From contig NC_044988.1 of NCBI RefSeq assembly GCF_008728515.1, positions 27,424,998 to 27,488,997 of the forward strand: DNA of 64,000 bases, given 5' to 3'. Origin of the DNA: Papio anubis. Taxonomy: Eukaryota > Chordata > Mammalia > Primates > Cercopithecidae. How positions within the stretch are numbered: position 1 is the stretch's first letter; each line of letters starts with the position of its first letter. The notes under the pieces were generated by a model. It made no database searches and had not been told where the DNA came from. It worked only from the letters and a program-made list of their open reading frames with translations. Positions 24,688 to 36,700 of the stretch are shown piece by piece. A program made the translations under genes and the position numbers.

Positions 24688-24830
24688 TCTTCATTTGCTG
24701 TTTGCCTTTAGGACCATTTCCAGAGGCTTTGAGTTAGTTTGCTTTCAATAATTTTCACTACTTTCTCTGTGGAGCAGGCTGGCAAAGTTCCTCACACAGT
24801 AATGCAGGAAGTTCAGCAACTCTTCATTTT

Positions 24831-25483
24831 AATGGATTTATTCATTGCTAAATTACAGCAGAATGGCTATGGAGTATATGTCATTAATGCCAAATGGATT
24901 TGCAGCAACTAGTGGCAGAGTATGGAATCTCCAACTAATAATAACAAGATGCTTATGGTGAAATGGTGATTTGCTGTGGTGAGATCACAGGCACTAAGAG
25001 AAAACAGCCCATAGAAGGTTTGGGTTTGTCAGTAATAGGATAGACACTATACAGTAACATAAATGATTAAATATCAGAAACTCAACCTGTGGTATACAGA
25101 CTTTGAAGAAGCTGTAAACCAATTAGTCTTTTTATCTTTCAGTAACAGCTTGGAAAACTGGATTTTAATTCAAACTCAGCCTGACTTCTGAGCTACGCAG
25201 AATAAGAGACGTTGGTGATATAAAATGGGAAAACAGTTGATTAAGTCTCATCTGAGTTTTAAGAGCTAAATGCTTGGAAAAGATCTAGTCATTTGCAATA
25301 ATCACGTTTACATCTATCTTGATGAAAATGGGGTAATGCTGAAACTCAGAATGACGCTCAGCTCTGGAAGGTATTTCATATTGTACAAAATCTTCCGAGA
25401 GGTGCTCAGCAGAGCAACTGCTTAATCATGAATATTAAGAACACAGAATTCTTTTGTTGCAATTGTACCTTTTTTTTTTTAAT
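24831..25483. other. Intergenic stretch, no gene seen
   Basis: Sequence between the end of the L1 block and the next LTR. No family, exon or RNA gene is recognised. Confidence 0.45.
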
Positions 25484-26217
25484 TGACAAAGAGAGTCAAA
25501 CTCTGTAAAATATTTGAAGAGATTTATTCTGAGCCAAATATGAGTGACCATGGCCTGTGACACAGCCCTCAGGGGATCCTGAGAACATATGCCCAAGGTG
25601 GTTAGGATACAGCTTGGTTTTATATATTTTAGAGAGGCATGAGACATCAATCAAATACATTTAAGAATGACATTGGTTTGGTTCAGAAAGGTGGGACAAC
25701 TCAAAGCAGGGAATTCCAGGCTATAGGTAAATTTAAACATTTGCAGTTGACAATTGGAAGAGTTTATCTGAAGACCTGGGATTAATGGAAAGGAATATTC
25801 AGGTTAAGACAAAGGATTGTAGGGATCAAGTTTTAGTGTACAGAGGAGTCTCTCAGATAGCAGACTTCAGAGAGACAGCAGGTTGTAAAATGTTTCTTAT
25901 GGAACTTAAAAGGGTGCCAGCCTCTTAGCTGATTATCTCCTGGATCTGGAAAGAAAGGGAAGAAAACAAAGGGGAAAGCGGATTCTCCAGAGAATGTGGA
26001 TTTTTCCCCACAAGAGACTTTGCAGGGCAATTTCAAGGTATGGCAAGGAAATATATTTTGGGGTTAAATATTTTTTCCTTGTCTCATAACGTTATGACAA
26101 AGTCAGACTGAAAAGTAAGTCACAGTATATAGGGTCAAATAAAACCTATCTGATAAGAATTTATGGTTCATAGGGCATGACTCCCTAGACCCCTTAGGTA
26201 GGAATTTGGGCAAGACA
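25484..26217 (-). mobile_element. Unassigned LTR of about 730 bp, minus strand
   Basis: On the minus strand it starts TGTCTTGCCC and ends CTCTTTGTCA (canonical TG...CA), with an AATAAA just before the end (minus strand, near 25527). The plus-strand sequence is bounded by a poly-T run on the left (25469-25480) and a poly-A run on the right (26217-26229). The internal text 'gtgacacagccctcagg' resembles a known primate LTR, but I cannot name the family. No internal retroviral genes are next to it. Confidence 0.6.
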
Positions 26218-26699
26218 AAAAAAAAAAAATCAGAGCTTAGACCTCACTTTGATGCTAAAACCCAAGAATCACCAGTGAATTTTAAATAAAAAAAGCTATG
26301 ATTTCTAAAGATGTTTCAGGAGGAAGAGAAATGTAGTGTGCTCAAATACATATTCTTTGACTTTCAACACTAGGATGCTTTTCTCTCTCTTGATGTACTT
26401 AAAATCATTTCCATAATACTTTCATATCTTCTAAGCAGAATATATGAGAACAGTAGGGGATCCCAGCATTTACTTCATTGGGTTAGAACTAAGATTTCTC
26501 ACCCTGGTTCCTGTGGTTACTAAAGAGGCTCACTCTCCCCAGAGAATAACTCCCCCTACATCTGCGTCCAGAGCCAGCATGAAATAGTATCAACCTAGTC
26601 GGCTCCCATTTTGTAAATCACCTTTTGAGCCCTTTCTTGGGCTCAATTTATAAACACCATATTAGTTTTCCTTGCATGTACAAATCAAGTAATAATAAT
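26218..26699. other. Intergenic stretch, no gene seen
   Basis: No recognisable element or ORF of interest between the LTR and the MIR fragment. Confidence 0.4.
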
Positions 26700-26885
26700 G
26701 TCAATGAAGTCATATACATGCTTATTATGTACTAGAATCTGTTCTAAATGCTTCATGTATATTAATACATTAATCATCACAACTACCTATGAGGTATGTG
26801 AGGCACAAAGAGGTTAATAAATTTCTCAAGGTGACACAGCTGGCAAACAGCAGAGCTGAATAAGCATAGAGTGGTTCAAACAATA
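26700..26885 (-). repeat. MIR SINE, minus orientation
   Basis: The text 'aatcatcacaactacctatgagg', 'gaggcacaaagaggttaataaatttctcaaggtgacacagctgg' (in order) and 'agcagagctgaa' is the reverse MIR core and tRNA-like arm. Confidence 0.75.
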
Positions 26886-26889
26886 AAGT

Positions 26890-28450
26890 CAGCATGGCTT
26901 TAGGGTGTCTCTCTCTTTCTTTTTCTCTCCCCATACCAGTTGTCCATATTCATGTACAGGCATATAAGGATGGTGTTACTACTGTGGCCAGATAAAAGTA
27001 ATGCACTGAATTGATTACAAAAGATTTGCATGGGCATCTTAGCATTGCAAGATGGGCTTAAGGCTGGGACAGCTGGACCAGCAAATAGAACCAGATACTC
27101 AGATGTGTTCTGACATTTCTACTCAAAAGCAACTTTAAATCATTTACCAGGAATGATCCAAAGTCATTTATACATGACCAATAAAAACAAAAATTTGAAA
27201 CTCTACCCCAACACACATACCACTCCCCAACTCCATTCAAAGTCACCAATTTCCAGTTCAGAAAAACAATCAAACCCCAAAGCAACTGTATCGGCACCAA
27301 GACCTAATCAAGAAGATTCGCTGTGTAAAGAAATGATCAATCATCTGTCAAGAATCAGTACTTATGAATGTGGGAAACATCATTTAATTGGCCATTTGGA
27401 GTTACAGTCCTGGCAGCACCTGGAATTATCCTTCATATAATTTAATTAACAATAAGCTCTTGGAGGAGCAAAGATCACATCTCACAAGTCTTTGTATATC
27501 TCTTAGTGTCTGACACACAGTAGGTAATCAAGAAATATTTATTAACTTGAGTTGAAGCCCTAAATACTATAAAATGTTACAGAAGTACATCATGTGCCAT
27601 TTGTGATTATATTCACATTGAAGATCTCATAATTGCATAATTTGGGGAAATCACTTCCTCTCTCTGCACCTTTATTTTCTCACCAGGAAAATGAAGAATT
27701 GGATTGTAGGATCTCTAGGGATTTCTTCTGGCTCTGAAAGCCTAAAATTCAGATCAGCAGTCTATGTCCCAACATGGGGAAGATTGAATGTCAAGGTCAT
27801 GTTCTTATTTGTCTTAAGATCTGAGTTAAGCCTTATCTCTGAAGTAGAAGGTAGCAGGGATGTGGTAGCTGACTTATCAACAGTGAGATTTATACATTTT
27901 TCCTTATTACAAACCACAAGCCGATCAATGAGGCAATGTCTATGTATATGTAGTGAAGAATGGAAACCCCTGAGCTGTGAACCCCAATCCTGTGCAGTGT
28001 ATGCTTTTTGGACCTCCAGTTAAAAAGAAAGGAGAAAAACTCATATCCTCCAGTAGAGGGAGCCAGATTTAAACATTAATCGGACCACAGTTTATTCCAT
28101 GGCACTGTCTGCCGGATCTAGAAAGAGAAAACTTGTATTTTGATACGGAATCCTTATTTCTGGGTCTTACATAAGTTAAAACTCTTTATGAGACCAACAC
28201 TAATTCTCCAAAAGCTTTTTCTCAGTAAGAGATATTTTTCTTTATCCTTCTCTATTCATTTCATCAGAAGTGGTAGCAGTTTTAAAAAATTTTTTAGCCT
28301 ATGGGTATCTGAGTTCAAATTCAAATAAAACATACAGCTCTCTGAAGGTGTTACTACAGCTTAGTTATTTCTTAAAGTGGGGATATTTTTATTAGTTCTT
28401 CATTGTGCATTGCTTACAGGTCAAGAGAAAAGTCCATTAAGAATAGCATT
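26890..28450. other. Intergenic stretch with an L2 piece, no gene seen
   Basis: An L2 3'-end piece is recognisable at about 27445-27545 ('gtgtctgacacacagtagg', 'aagaaatatttattaac'). A MIR-like 'cctttattttctcaccagg' piece lies near 27670. ORFs of 80-110 codons here (for example 27691-28023) have no family resemblance and are not called. Confidence 0.5.
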
Positions 28451-28453
28451 TTG

Positions 28454-28812
28454 ATTGAGACCAACCTAGGCAAGATGGCGGAACCCCATCTTTACGAAAA
28501 GTACAAAATTATGCCTGGGCGAGGTGGCTCACGCCTGTAATCCCAGCACTTTGGGAGGCCGAGGCAGGCAAATCACCTGAGGTCAGGAGTTCGAGACCAG
28601 CTTGGCAAACATTGTGAAACCCCATCTCCACTAAAATACATACATTAGCTGGGCATGGTGGTGCATGCCTGTGGTCCCAGCTACTAGGGAGGTTTAGGTG
28701 GGAGGATCACTTGAGCCCAGGAGGCAGAGGTTACAGTGAGCCAATATCACACCCCTGCAATCCAGCCTGGGCAATGAGCAAGGTCTCTGTCTTTAAAAAA
28801 AAAAAAAAAAAA
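28454..28812 (+). mobile_element. Alu (AluS-like) with an extra partial Alu in front
   Basis: A full plus-strand dimer from 'gcctgggcgaggtggctcac' (about 28513) to a poly-A tail at 28794-28812. In front of it, 28457-28512 repeats an internal Alu segment ('gagaccaacctaggcaagatgg'), so the locus is a compound of one complete and one partial Alu. AGCATTT occurs before and after the unit and may be the target duplication. Confidence 0.8.
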
Positions 28813-28924
28813 GCATTTCGTGTTGATTATGAGAGAAAACAGCTTATGGACTGTAGGCTTCATTCCCGTGTATAAGGAAGTTTATACACTTTTAAATAAT
28901 GAGGACTCATCTCTTGGGAACTCT

Positions 28925-29362
28925 TATGAGTTGAATTGTGTCCCCTATGTCCCCTCTAAAAGTCATATGTTGAAGTCCTAACCCCCAATGCCTTGAAATG
29001 TGACCTTATTTGGAAATAGGGTCTTGGAGATGTAACTAGGTAAAGACAAGTTCATACGAAGTGGGGAGGATCCCTAATCCAATGTGACTTGTGTCCTTAC
29101 AACAAGGGGGAATTTGGGCATGGACACGCGCACAGGGAGAATGTCATGTGAAGAGGAAGGCAGAGATCAGGGTGATGCCACACACCACCAAAAGCTCAAG
29201 AGAGGCATGGAACAGAGTCAACAGAGTCTTCCTCACACCATCAGCAAAAAAAACCTGCTGACAGCTGGATCTCAAACTTCTGGCCTCCAGAACTGTGAGA
29301 CAAATTTCTGTTAAGTTGCTTGGTTTGTGGCACGTTGTTATAGTAGCCGTAGCAAACTAAAC
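28925..29362 (+). mobile_element. Solo LTR, MLT1-like (ERVL-MaLR)
   Basis: It starts near TATGAGTTGAATTGTGTCCC and contains 'atgttgaagtcctaaccccc', 'gtgaccttatttggaaatagg', 'ggcctccagaactgtgag' and an end near 'gtagccgtagcaaactaa', the MLT1 LTR order. An overlapping 76-codon ORF is not a gene. Confidence 0.75.
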
Positions 29363-30360
29363 CAGGAAATTATTTCATTCTTTTGTAGTGTTTAGAATAA
29401 ACGTATTCTTTCTAAATGTCATTTCCAGTTTCTTTTCATTTTAATTTTTTAAACAAAAAAGACTTTTAATATTTCAAAGAAATATAAAGGCATTGTAGAA
29501 GCTAGAAAATGCAGATAAACAAGAATAAGAAAATTAAAATATCATGTTCCCACAAACCAGACAGTAGCCCTTTAAAAGCTTATTACACATCCTTTCAGGT
29601 CTTCATATGTTTATAAGCAAAAATGATATTTTTGTCAAAATTCTATTGCACATGTTTTACATTCTGCTTTACTCACTGATGATCTACATCTTTCCACATC
29701 AATAAATTTTCATTTTGCTCATACCTAGTCCATAGTCTAATAACTTCAGTAGTCACAGAATTCTTTTACAATTGCTTTGCCAAACAACAATGTGATCCAG
29801 GCTTCCTCTTCTAATCTAGCAGAATTCCTTTTTGTCCTTCTAAACCTCACTGACTTGTTAAATAAACTGGCCAATTGTCCTACAAAATGTCCCATCTTCT
29901 CAATGTGTCTGGCTGTTTCCTTGTGGTACCTTTTAGTTTACTGTTATATCCTTAGTATTTCCTATAAACTAGAAGAACTAACAGCTTAAGGTATTCAAGT
30001 TAAACATTTAGCTAGACTACATCATAGGTGATATTACATAATCTCACATCAAACATTTTCAAGTGGTAGTCTGGTAAAATCCTCAAAATAGAATGCTGTT
30101 AATTAGAATGTAATATATTTACATATATTATGTAAATTCATTTTCTCTAAGGCAGGAAGTAGTGAAAAATGTTTTCTGAATATGATCATATCTCATGCAA
30201 TAGCAATCTCCTATTAATTTGCTTTCCACAAGGGAAGATGTGAAATATGTATTCCTAAACACAAATCAAAGTCACCTATTGAAGTTTTCTAAGAATTTTC
30301 AAAGACTTCCTTGACCTCATCCATTTTATTAACTTTCAATTCAGTCTACTTCAGCAATAC
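29363..30360. other. AT-rich intergenic stretch, no gene seen
   Basis: Contains old-repeat-like sequence at about 29450-29720 (poly-A-rich and 'cctttcaggtcttcatatg') that I cannot assign to a family. No exon or RNA gene is supported. Confidence 0.4.
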
Positions 30361-30369
30361 ATCATTCAT

Positions 30370-31745
30370 GTATTCATTCACTGATCAACTATTTATTGAG
30401 CATCTACCACATGTCATACTCTATCCTACCTACTGGGGATACGAAAGCAGAATGCTCATGTCCTCATGGAATTTATATGCCCCATTCTATTTATAAGTCA
30501 GAACTGGCCCAGCCTAAAATCTTAAACTTGGTTTACATGCTGTCTCATCACAGGCTCACATCCTCTTGGTTTTCTCACTTCCTCACTTCTCTGAATCTCA
30601 TAATTCCACCTCACTAGGACCTACAGTCCCTTGGCCACTCTACATACCCAGAGTTGACCAGGCTTTCCTTCTTATGGAGTTGGACCCATGGATAGTGAAG
30701 CACTTGAGCTACCCTCTGACAGCTCCCAACTCTTCAGCACTTTATTCTACACAGCCTTGTCCACAATGATCTTCTCACTACACTTACTCCTCATTAGTAA
30801 ACTCAGACCTCCCTATGTATCTACCAAGAGAACTCTCATAGCTCCAAATCATCCTACTGGGCTTCATTCCCATTATGTCCAACTACCTGCTAGATGTCCC
30901 CACCTGGATGTTCCAAAGTTAACATATTCCAAACGGAACTCTTCTTCCTTCCCATCCCCAATTTTCCTTCAGTGTTCTTTATCATTATTCATGGTACCAT
31001 TGATGTCATCACAGGCACCGACCGGGCCCCTCCCCATCTAATTAGTCACTGAGACCTGCCCAGTCTTAGGCTCAAACATCTGTCTGCTGCTCTGTCTATG
31101 CTGCCGCCATCTCTCTCACACTCTTATGGTAGCATCCTTGCTGTTCTTCCTACTTCCAGCCCTCTTTCCTTCAAGTATTCCTCTACACCACCTTTGAGTT
31201 ATCTTTCTAATCATAGTTCTGTCATGTTACTCAACTTCTTAAAGCTCATCACCTCCTGGGTAAGTCTTTGTCTTTCTTCACAGCCTTTCACAATCTGGCT
31301 CTTGCCTTCATCTATGACCTCAGCTCCCCCTACTCCCTGCCACGCTCCCAAACTTCAGGAACTTTCCAAAATGTACCCTGCCTCTGCAACCTTTCTCTAG
31401 CCATGACCTCTGTCTGCAATTCCCTCCTCATCCCTTCTTGTCCCCCTGTACCCACACCCACTTCCTTTTTGCCTAATATGTACTCTTTGTTTTTCATGTA
31501 TTAACTCCAGTGTCTTTCTTTACTGAGAACGCTTCTCTGATTTTCCCCAAGAAACTGAAGCACATTTCTAGAATCCCCCTGCATCTGCACACATATGCAT
31601 TGTAACAATATACCATATTACAGTTTTCGGTTTGTCGGTCTGTTTCCCATATAATCTGTTGTTTTAGAGACAGGCCAATCCTTTCCTGGTGCCAGTCCTG
31701 GGTGTTTAATAAGTACTTGTGGAATGAGGGAATAAATAAACGGAC
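30370..31745 (+). repeat. L2 LINE, plus strand, 3' portion
   Basis: The first part (30370-30480) matches 'caactatttattgagcatctacc'-type L2-associated sequence. The block at 31140-31745 follows the L2 3' order: 'caatctggctcttgccttc', 'cttcagg', 'gacctctgtctgcaattccc', 'gcttctctgattttcc', 'ctggtgccagtcctggg', 'aataagtacttgtggaatgag'. Several overlapping ORFs (for example 30688-31041) are CT-rich by-products. Confidence 0.75.
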
Positions 31746-31866
31746 AACATACTTTTCTAATAGCAACACAGCACTGCGAGGTCCTCAACTGTGAAAAGTG
31801 TTTACTATCCAAAACCCATTTGCAGACCATACTTAAATCAATGTCAAAAAGCACATTTGTTTTCTT

Positions 31867-32180
31867 TTTTTGTTGTTGTTGAGGCAGAGTCTCATTCTGC
31901 CACCCAGGCTGGAGTGCAGTGGCACAATCTCGGCTCACTGCAAGCTCTGCCTCCTGTGTTCACACCATTCTCCTGCCTCAGCCTCCCTAGTACCTGGGAC
32001 TTCAGGCGCCCGCCACCACGCCCAGCTTTATTTTTTATTTTTATTTTTATTTTTTGTATTTTTAGTAGAGAGAGGGTTTCACCGTGTTAGCCAGGATGGT
32101 CTCGATCTCCTGACCTCGTGATCTGCCTGCCTCGGCCTCCCAAAGTGCTGGGATTATAGGTGTGAGCCACCGCGCCCAGA
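31867..32180 (-). mobile_element. AluY, minus strand, with a perfect 22-bp target duplication
   Basis: Reverse dimer with AluY features (GTTAGCCAGGATGGTCTCGA). The flanks at 31845-31866 and 32181-32202 are identical over 22 bp, starting CAAAAAGCACATTTG. The first monomer linker is expanded by TTTTA units at 32030-32056. Confidence 0.9.
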
Positions 32181-32202
32181 CAAAAAGCACATTTGTTTTC
32201 TT

Positions 32203-32810
32203 TAATAAACTATCTTTTCAAAGCATAATACACATATGGAAAAGTGAACAAATCATGAGCTTACAGTCCAATAAATTTTTACAAAATGAACATAGAGTGG
32301 TAACTACCACCTAGTCCAAGAAAAAGAGCAGCCCTAGTGGCTCTCCCAGTCATACCTTCCAAAGATAATCATCATTTCAAACTCTAACATTCTAGATTAG
32401 TTTCACCTTAATCATATGCTTTGAATTTTTTTTTTTTTTTTTTTTTTTGAGATGGAGTTTCTCTGTCGCCTAGGCTGGAGTGCAGTGGCAAGATCTCAGC
32501 TCACTGCAACCTCCGCCCCCCAGGTCAAGCGATTCTCCTGCCTCAGCTTCCTGAATAGCTGGGGTTACAGGCACCTGCCACCACGCCCAGCTAATTTTTG
32601 TATTTTTAGTAGAGATGGGGTTTCACCATGTTGGCCAGGATGGTCTTAAACTCCTGACCTTGTGATCTGCCTACCTCAGCCTCCCAAAGTGCTGGGATTA
32701 CAGGTGTGAGCCACTGTGCCCTGCTTTGAACTTTTAATAGATGAAATCACATAGTATTTTTTGCACCTGTGGACTCCAACTACCACTTGGCTTTTGTTTC
32801 CTACCAGATT
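32203..32810 (-). mobile_element. L1M-type 3' UTR fragment split by an Alu
   Basis: Sequence at 32210-32427 ('cacatatggaaaagtgaac', 'gagtggtaactaccac', 'tagattagtttcacc') and 32723-32780 ('atagatgaaatcacatagt') resembles reverse 3' UTR text of older L1s. The Alu at 32428-32722 interrupts it. Subfamily not assigned. Confidence 0.5.
32428..32722 (-). mobile_element. Alu (AluS-like), minus strand
   Basis: Poly-T head of 22 nt, 'gagatggagtttctctgtcgcc', 'tagtagagatggggtttcacc', ending near 'gtgagccactgtgccc'. TGCTTTGAATTTT before and TGCTTTGAACTTT after look like a target duplication with one change. Confidence 0.85.
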
Positions 32811-33019
32811 TTTTTTAGAACTGTTAATGTTACTGAATTTATATAGAAGTATATCCACCATGTAAAAAACAAGATATTTCATGCAAGTAGATTAATTTAT
32901 AGAAAAACAAGTTTCACATCACAAGGTTGGGCTATCAATATCAGATATCACATCTCTGTAACAATTTCTCAGGCAAATCTTCAGGTACCAGCATTTATCA
33001 CAAACATTTTTTAATGTTT

Positions 33020-33115
33020 AAATAAGCTTTCAATTTTAGAATGGTTTGAGATTTCCTGAACAGTTGTGAAGATAGTACAGAATTTCCATATACCCCTCAC
33101 CCAGTTTTCCCTAGG
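33020..33115 (-). mobile_element. L1M-type fragment
   Basis: 'ttcctgaacagttgtgaagatagtacag' and 'ccatatacccctcacccag' match text found in older L1 3' regions. Short piece. Confidence 0.5.
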
Positions 33116-33119
33116 TATT

Positions 33120-33480
33120 CTTGAATTGCTCTTAAGAGATGCCTAAGACTGGGTAATTTACAAAGAAAAGAAGTTTAATTAGCTCACGGTTCTGCAGGCT
33201 GCCCAGGAAGCTTGGTGGCATCTGCCTGGCTTCTGGGGAGGCCTCAGGAAACTTAAAATCGTAGCAGAAGGCGAAAGGCGAGCTGGCACCTCACATGACT
33301 GGAGCAGGAGGCAGAAGGGGTGGGGAGACGCTGCACACTCTTAAACAACCAGATCTCGTGAGAACTCACTCACTCAGCATTGAGAGGGGAGACAATCTGC
33401 TTATTCTCTACTCAGAAAAACTCCTCCCCCTACCCTAGGACTTCAGTTAAGGTAAGCCCATCTTCAGAGAAACCCAGGAT
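33120..33480 (-). mobile_element. MST-like solo LTR, minus strand, incomplete
   Basis: 'gactgggtaatttacaaag', 'gttctgcaggctgcccagg', 'ggggaggcctcagg' and 'aaacaaccagatctcgtgag' follow the reverse MST/MLT LTR order. The last part is missing or too diverged to recognise. Confidence 0.7.
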
Positions 33481-33489
33481 TCTTTAATA

Positions 33490-35490
33490 TGCCATCTGTT
33501 TGGCTATCTCATAAGTTTCTCCACCTGATTTCTCTGAAGTGCGAGGCATTAAATCTGCCTCCACATTCACTTCATTTTCTTTATTTGTCTTATTGTGTTT
33601 TTCACCTACCCATTTCCTTGAGTTTTTTTCTCTTCCTTCACAGCCACTTTCTTGCAATTATTCAATAAAAACCAGAAATGCCAACAGCTTCATTTTCTAC
33701 CTTCCTGTTTTATAAAAGAACTTTATGTACACTCTGCTGGACTTTAAACGATGTATAGAAAGAGGCATCTTTAAAAGAAATACTTTTTACTTTTTGGTTT
33801 CCCCGTGTTATTTTCTTCAGTTGGCTTCAATAGAAAAATGTTTCAGATTTCAGTATTTGCTTGGGTTTTTAGAAATATTTCTTTGAGATACTTTAAATTT
33901 TAAAAAACCACTATATATGCTGTGCAGTTTTTTTTTTTAAGTCATGACTAAGGGCTTTTCTGTGATCAATTCTTGGGTTTCACAAAAACAGCCTAGTCAA
34001 CTTGTTAATGATCAGTGTCATATCAACTATCTTGTCAATATACTGCCTGAATTAAATCTATTGGGAGTTTGAATAAATTTTTAATAAAAATGTTAATCAA
34101 ATGCATCCAAAGAATACAATATTGAAAAATACTTTCACTTTAATTCATTCCTTATCTCTCCTCATTTTCCAATTACAATGTAATTTTCTCCTCTTCCAAA
34201 TCTCTAACTTTGCTTCAGGTGATCCCATTCTATTTGTTTTCCTACTTAGTGATTCCACCTACTTCTATAGACTTAAATTAAGTTTAATTACATTTATGTT
34301 ACATTACATAAAAATGCAAATTTTTCCTGATAGTTCTTGAGATTAAGAACCTATTGCATAGAATCTTATATTCTCATAAATGAACACTTATTAGGCACCT
34401 ATGTGACTCCAACACATTAATTATTATGGTAAAAGGTCTCTTATAAAGACTTTAGCCTACTCTTACCCTATAGAATAAAATAATTATAACCTACAAATAC
34501 TCAATTCTGTCTACATTAAAATGATAGGTGAAACTATAGACCGTAAGTTCTATTGGTACTTAATGAAAGCCTTACAGGAAAATGTAACATAAGTAGCTCT
34601 GAGAATTTAAAGTAGAGGGAGTTAGCCATTCCTCTTTGTTAGAAAGATAAGGAAGAGACTATAGAATATGTAAATGCCAATCACAATAACTGTTAAGATA
34701 AATTTATACTGTATTTCATCATCATGAAGTTGGGGTTCTGTCTAAATCTGTTTACTGAAAGAGGTATTTAGAATTTTTTTTCTTATCAGTAGAACTGGGA
34801 TTTTATAAAATCTACTTCACTTGTGTATGCGGTACTTAGTAGCCACTCAACAAATACTTATTTTGTCTTTCATCCTTATTTAGAAATTGCTTAGATTAAT
34901 GTTTTCCCTAATGTTTTCCATGAAATACTAATATTTTGGGATATATTTATAGATATCTCCTGCAAGAAGAAATGATTCTTTGATGAAATAAGCCTGGGAA
35001 ATGCTGGATTAAATAGAGTTTAACTGCTTTCTGTTCTACAGAATTTCTCAGGGTCTTTAGTATTCGAATATGCAGGGTTTGTTCTGATAGGTGCTCTGGT
35101 TGGCCAGCAATCATTACTTTAAGGAGGATTTTAGTCAGTTCCATGGATACTCTGGCAAACTCAGGTTTTCCATACAGAACATAACACTTTCTTAGGCCAA
35201 TTTTGCCAACTCCTCCAATTTCACAAGATTACCATTGAAGCCCTTAGTAGGACAAATGTGCTAAATATCAGAATATTTTTAAACAAGGTCATCCCGATCA
35301 TACAGATTGAATTTTTATCAATTACCCAAGCATTCACTCATATTAATATATGATTATGACAAACATATTGATACCAACCCTTCAGCATTTCTGAGTGCTC
35401 ACTGTGTATTAGACATTGGTAACCCCCAGATGAGCAGATACAGTCTCTACTCTTCAAGAACTCATGTTTTGTGAAACTGCCATTTGACAA
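33490..35490. other. AT-rich intergenic stretch, no gene seen
   Basis: Two kilobases with short ORFs of 60-80 codons only. No recognisable repeat family, RNA gene or exon. Confidence 0.4.
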
Positions 35491-35494
35491 ACTG

Positions 35495-36700
35495 GTTTCA
35501 ATCGAAACAATGAAAAATAATAAATATTGGCAAGGATATGGAAAAACTGTAACCTTCATACATTGCTGGTAGAAATGTAAAATGGTGCAGCTACTTTAGA
35601 AAATAGTTTGGTAGTTCCTGAAAAAGTTAAACATAGAGTTACCATATGACACAGCAATTCTACTTCTACGTCTGTATTAGTCAGGGTTCCCTGGACTGAT
35701 AGAACTAATAGGATAGATGTACGATAGATGTATATATAAAAGGGAGTTTATTAGGAGAATTGACTCACACAATCACAAGGTGACAAGGTGAAGTCCCATA
35801 ATAGGCGGTCTGCAAGCTGAGGAGCAAGGAAGTCAGTCTGAATCCCAAACCCTCAAAAGTAGGGAAGCCATCAGTGCAGCCTTCAGTCTGTGATCAAAGG
35901 TCCAAGAATCCCAAAGCTGAAGGACTTGGAATCTGATATTTGAGGACAGGAAACATCCAGTATGGGAGAAAGATGTAGACCAGAAGACTAAGCCAGCCTA
36001 GTCTTTCCACATTCCTCTGCCTTTTATCCTGGCTGTGATGATAGCTGATGAGATGGTGCCCACCCAGATTGAGGGTGAGTATGGCTCTCCCAGTCCACTG
36101 ACTCAAATGTTAATCTCCTTTGGCAACACCCTCACAGACACACCCAGGAACAATACTTTGCATCCTTCAATCCAATCAAGTTGACACTCAGTATTAACCA
36201 TCACAACGTCCAAGAGAGATGCATGCAAAAACTCATACATGAATGTTCATAGGTGGAAAAAGCCCAAATGTCCATCAACTAATGAATGGATAAATTGTGG
36301 TATATCTAGACAATGGAATATTATTCATCCAAAAAGGAATGAAGTGCTGATACATGTTACAATATGGATGAACCTTGAAAACCCTATAGAAAGTGAAAGA
36401 AACCAGTCACAAAAGACCACATATTATAAGATTCTACTTACAGAAAAAATCTAAACTAGGTAAATCTGCAGAGGCAGAAAGTAGTTTCTTGGTTGCTTAG
36501 GACTGTGGGAGTTGGGAGGGAATGCGGAATGACCGCCAATGGATATGGGTTTCTTTCAGGAGTGATAAAAATGTTCTAAAATTGATTGTGGTGGTAATAG
36601 CAGAATTCTGTGAATATACTAAGAACCATTGAATTATATGCTTTAATGGAGTGAATTGTATAGTATGTGAATCATATCCCAATGAAGCTGTTAAACTTTT
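35495..36700 (+). mobile_element. Old L1 3' end, plus strand, split by an MLT2A LTR
   Basis: Text such as 'tggcaaggatatggaaaaac', 'gcagctactttagaaaatag' (35520-35667), then 'gtccatcaactaatgaatgg', 'caatggaatattattc' and 'ggtggtaatagcagaattc' (36211-36640) is the end of ORF2 plus 3' UTR of an older L1. It resumes exactly after the LTR at 35673-36205. Confidence 0.75.
35673..36205 (-). mobile_element. MLT2A-like solo LTR (ERVL), minus strand
   Basis: It starts TGTATTAGTCAGGG and ends TTAACCATCACA. A perfect 5-bp duplication ACGTC lies at 35668-35672 and 36206-36210, as expected for ERVL integration. It is inserted in L1 sequence that is continuous on the two sides. The long block 'aatccaatcaagttgacact' near the end is very well conserved with the family as I remember it. 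Confidence 0.85.

Larger units (their letters stand above)
3665..24830 (-). mobile_element. Old L1 (L1M type), minus strand, split by many later insertions
   Basis: The 3' UTR begins near 3665 and ORF2 runs backwards from about 3990 to beyond 8100, with blocks such as 'catttttggtggc'-type breaks at insertion sites. Typical reversed L1 ORF2 text is seen throughout, for example 'cattgaatggtcataacacc' and 'caacaatattaaatcttc'. The L1 resumes after the Tigger (11305), after an MLT2-like LTR (11910-13640) and after the provirus (22451-22609). GC-richer sequence from 22992 to 24110 and 24691-24830 looks like the L1 5' region. Both reading frames are destroyed. The continuity of L1 text across each insertion is what defines the insertion borders given below. 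Confidence 0.8.

Noticed and set aside
27691..28023. 110-codon plus-strand ORF
   Set aside because: It starts in a MIR-like piece, shows no family motif and has no splice or promoter context.
30688..31041. Several overlapping plus-strand ORFs of 70-117 codons
   Set aside because: They lie in the CT-rich 3' part of an L2 element, where stops are rare by composition.
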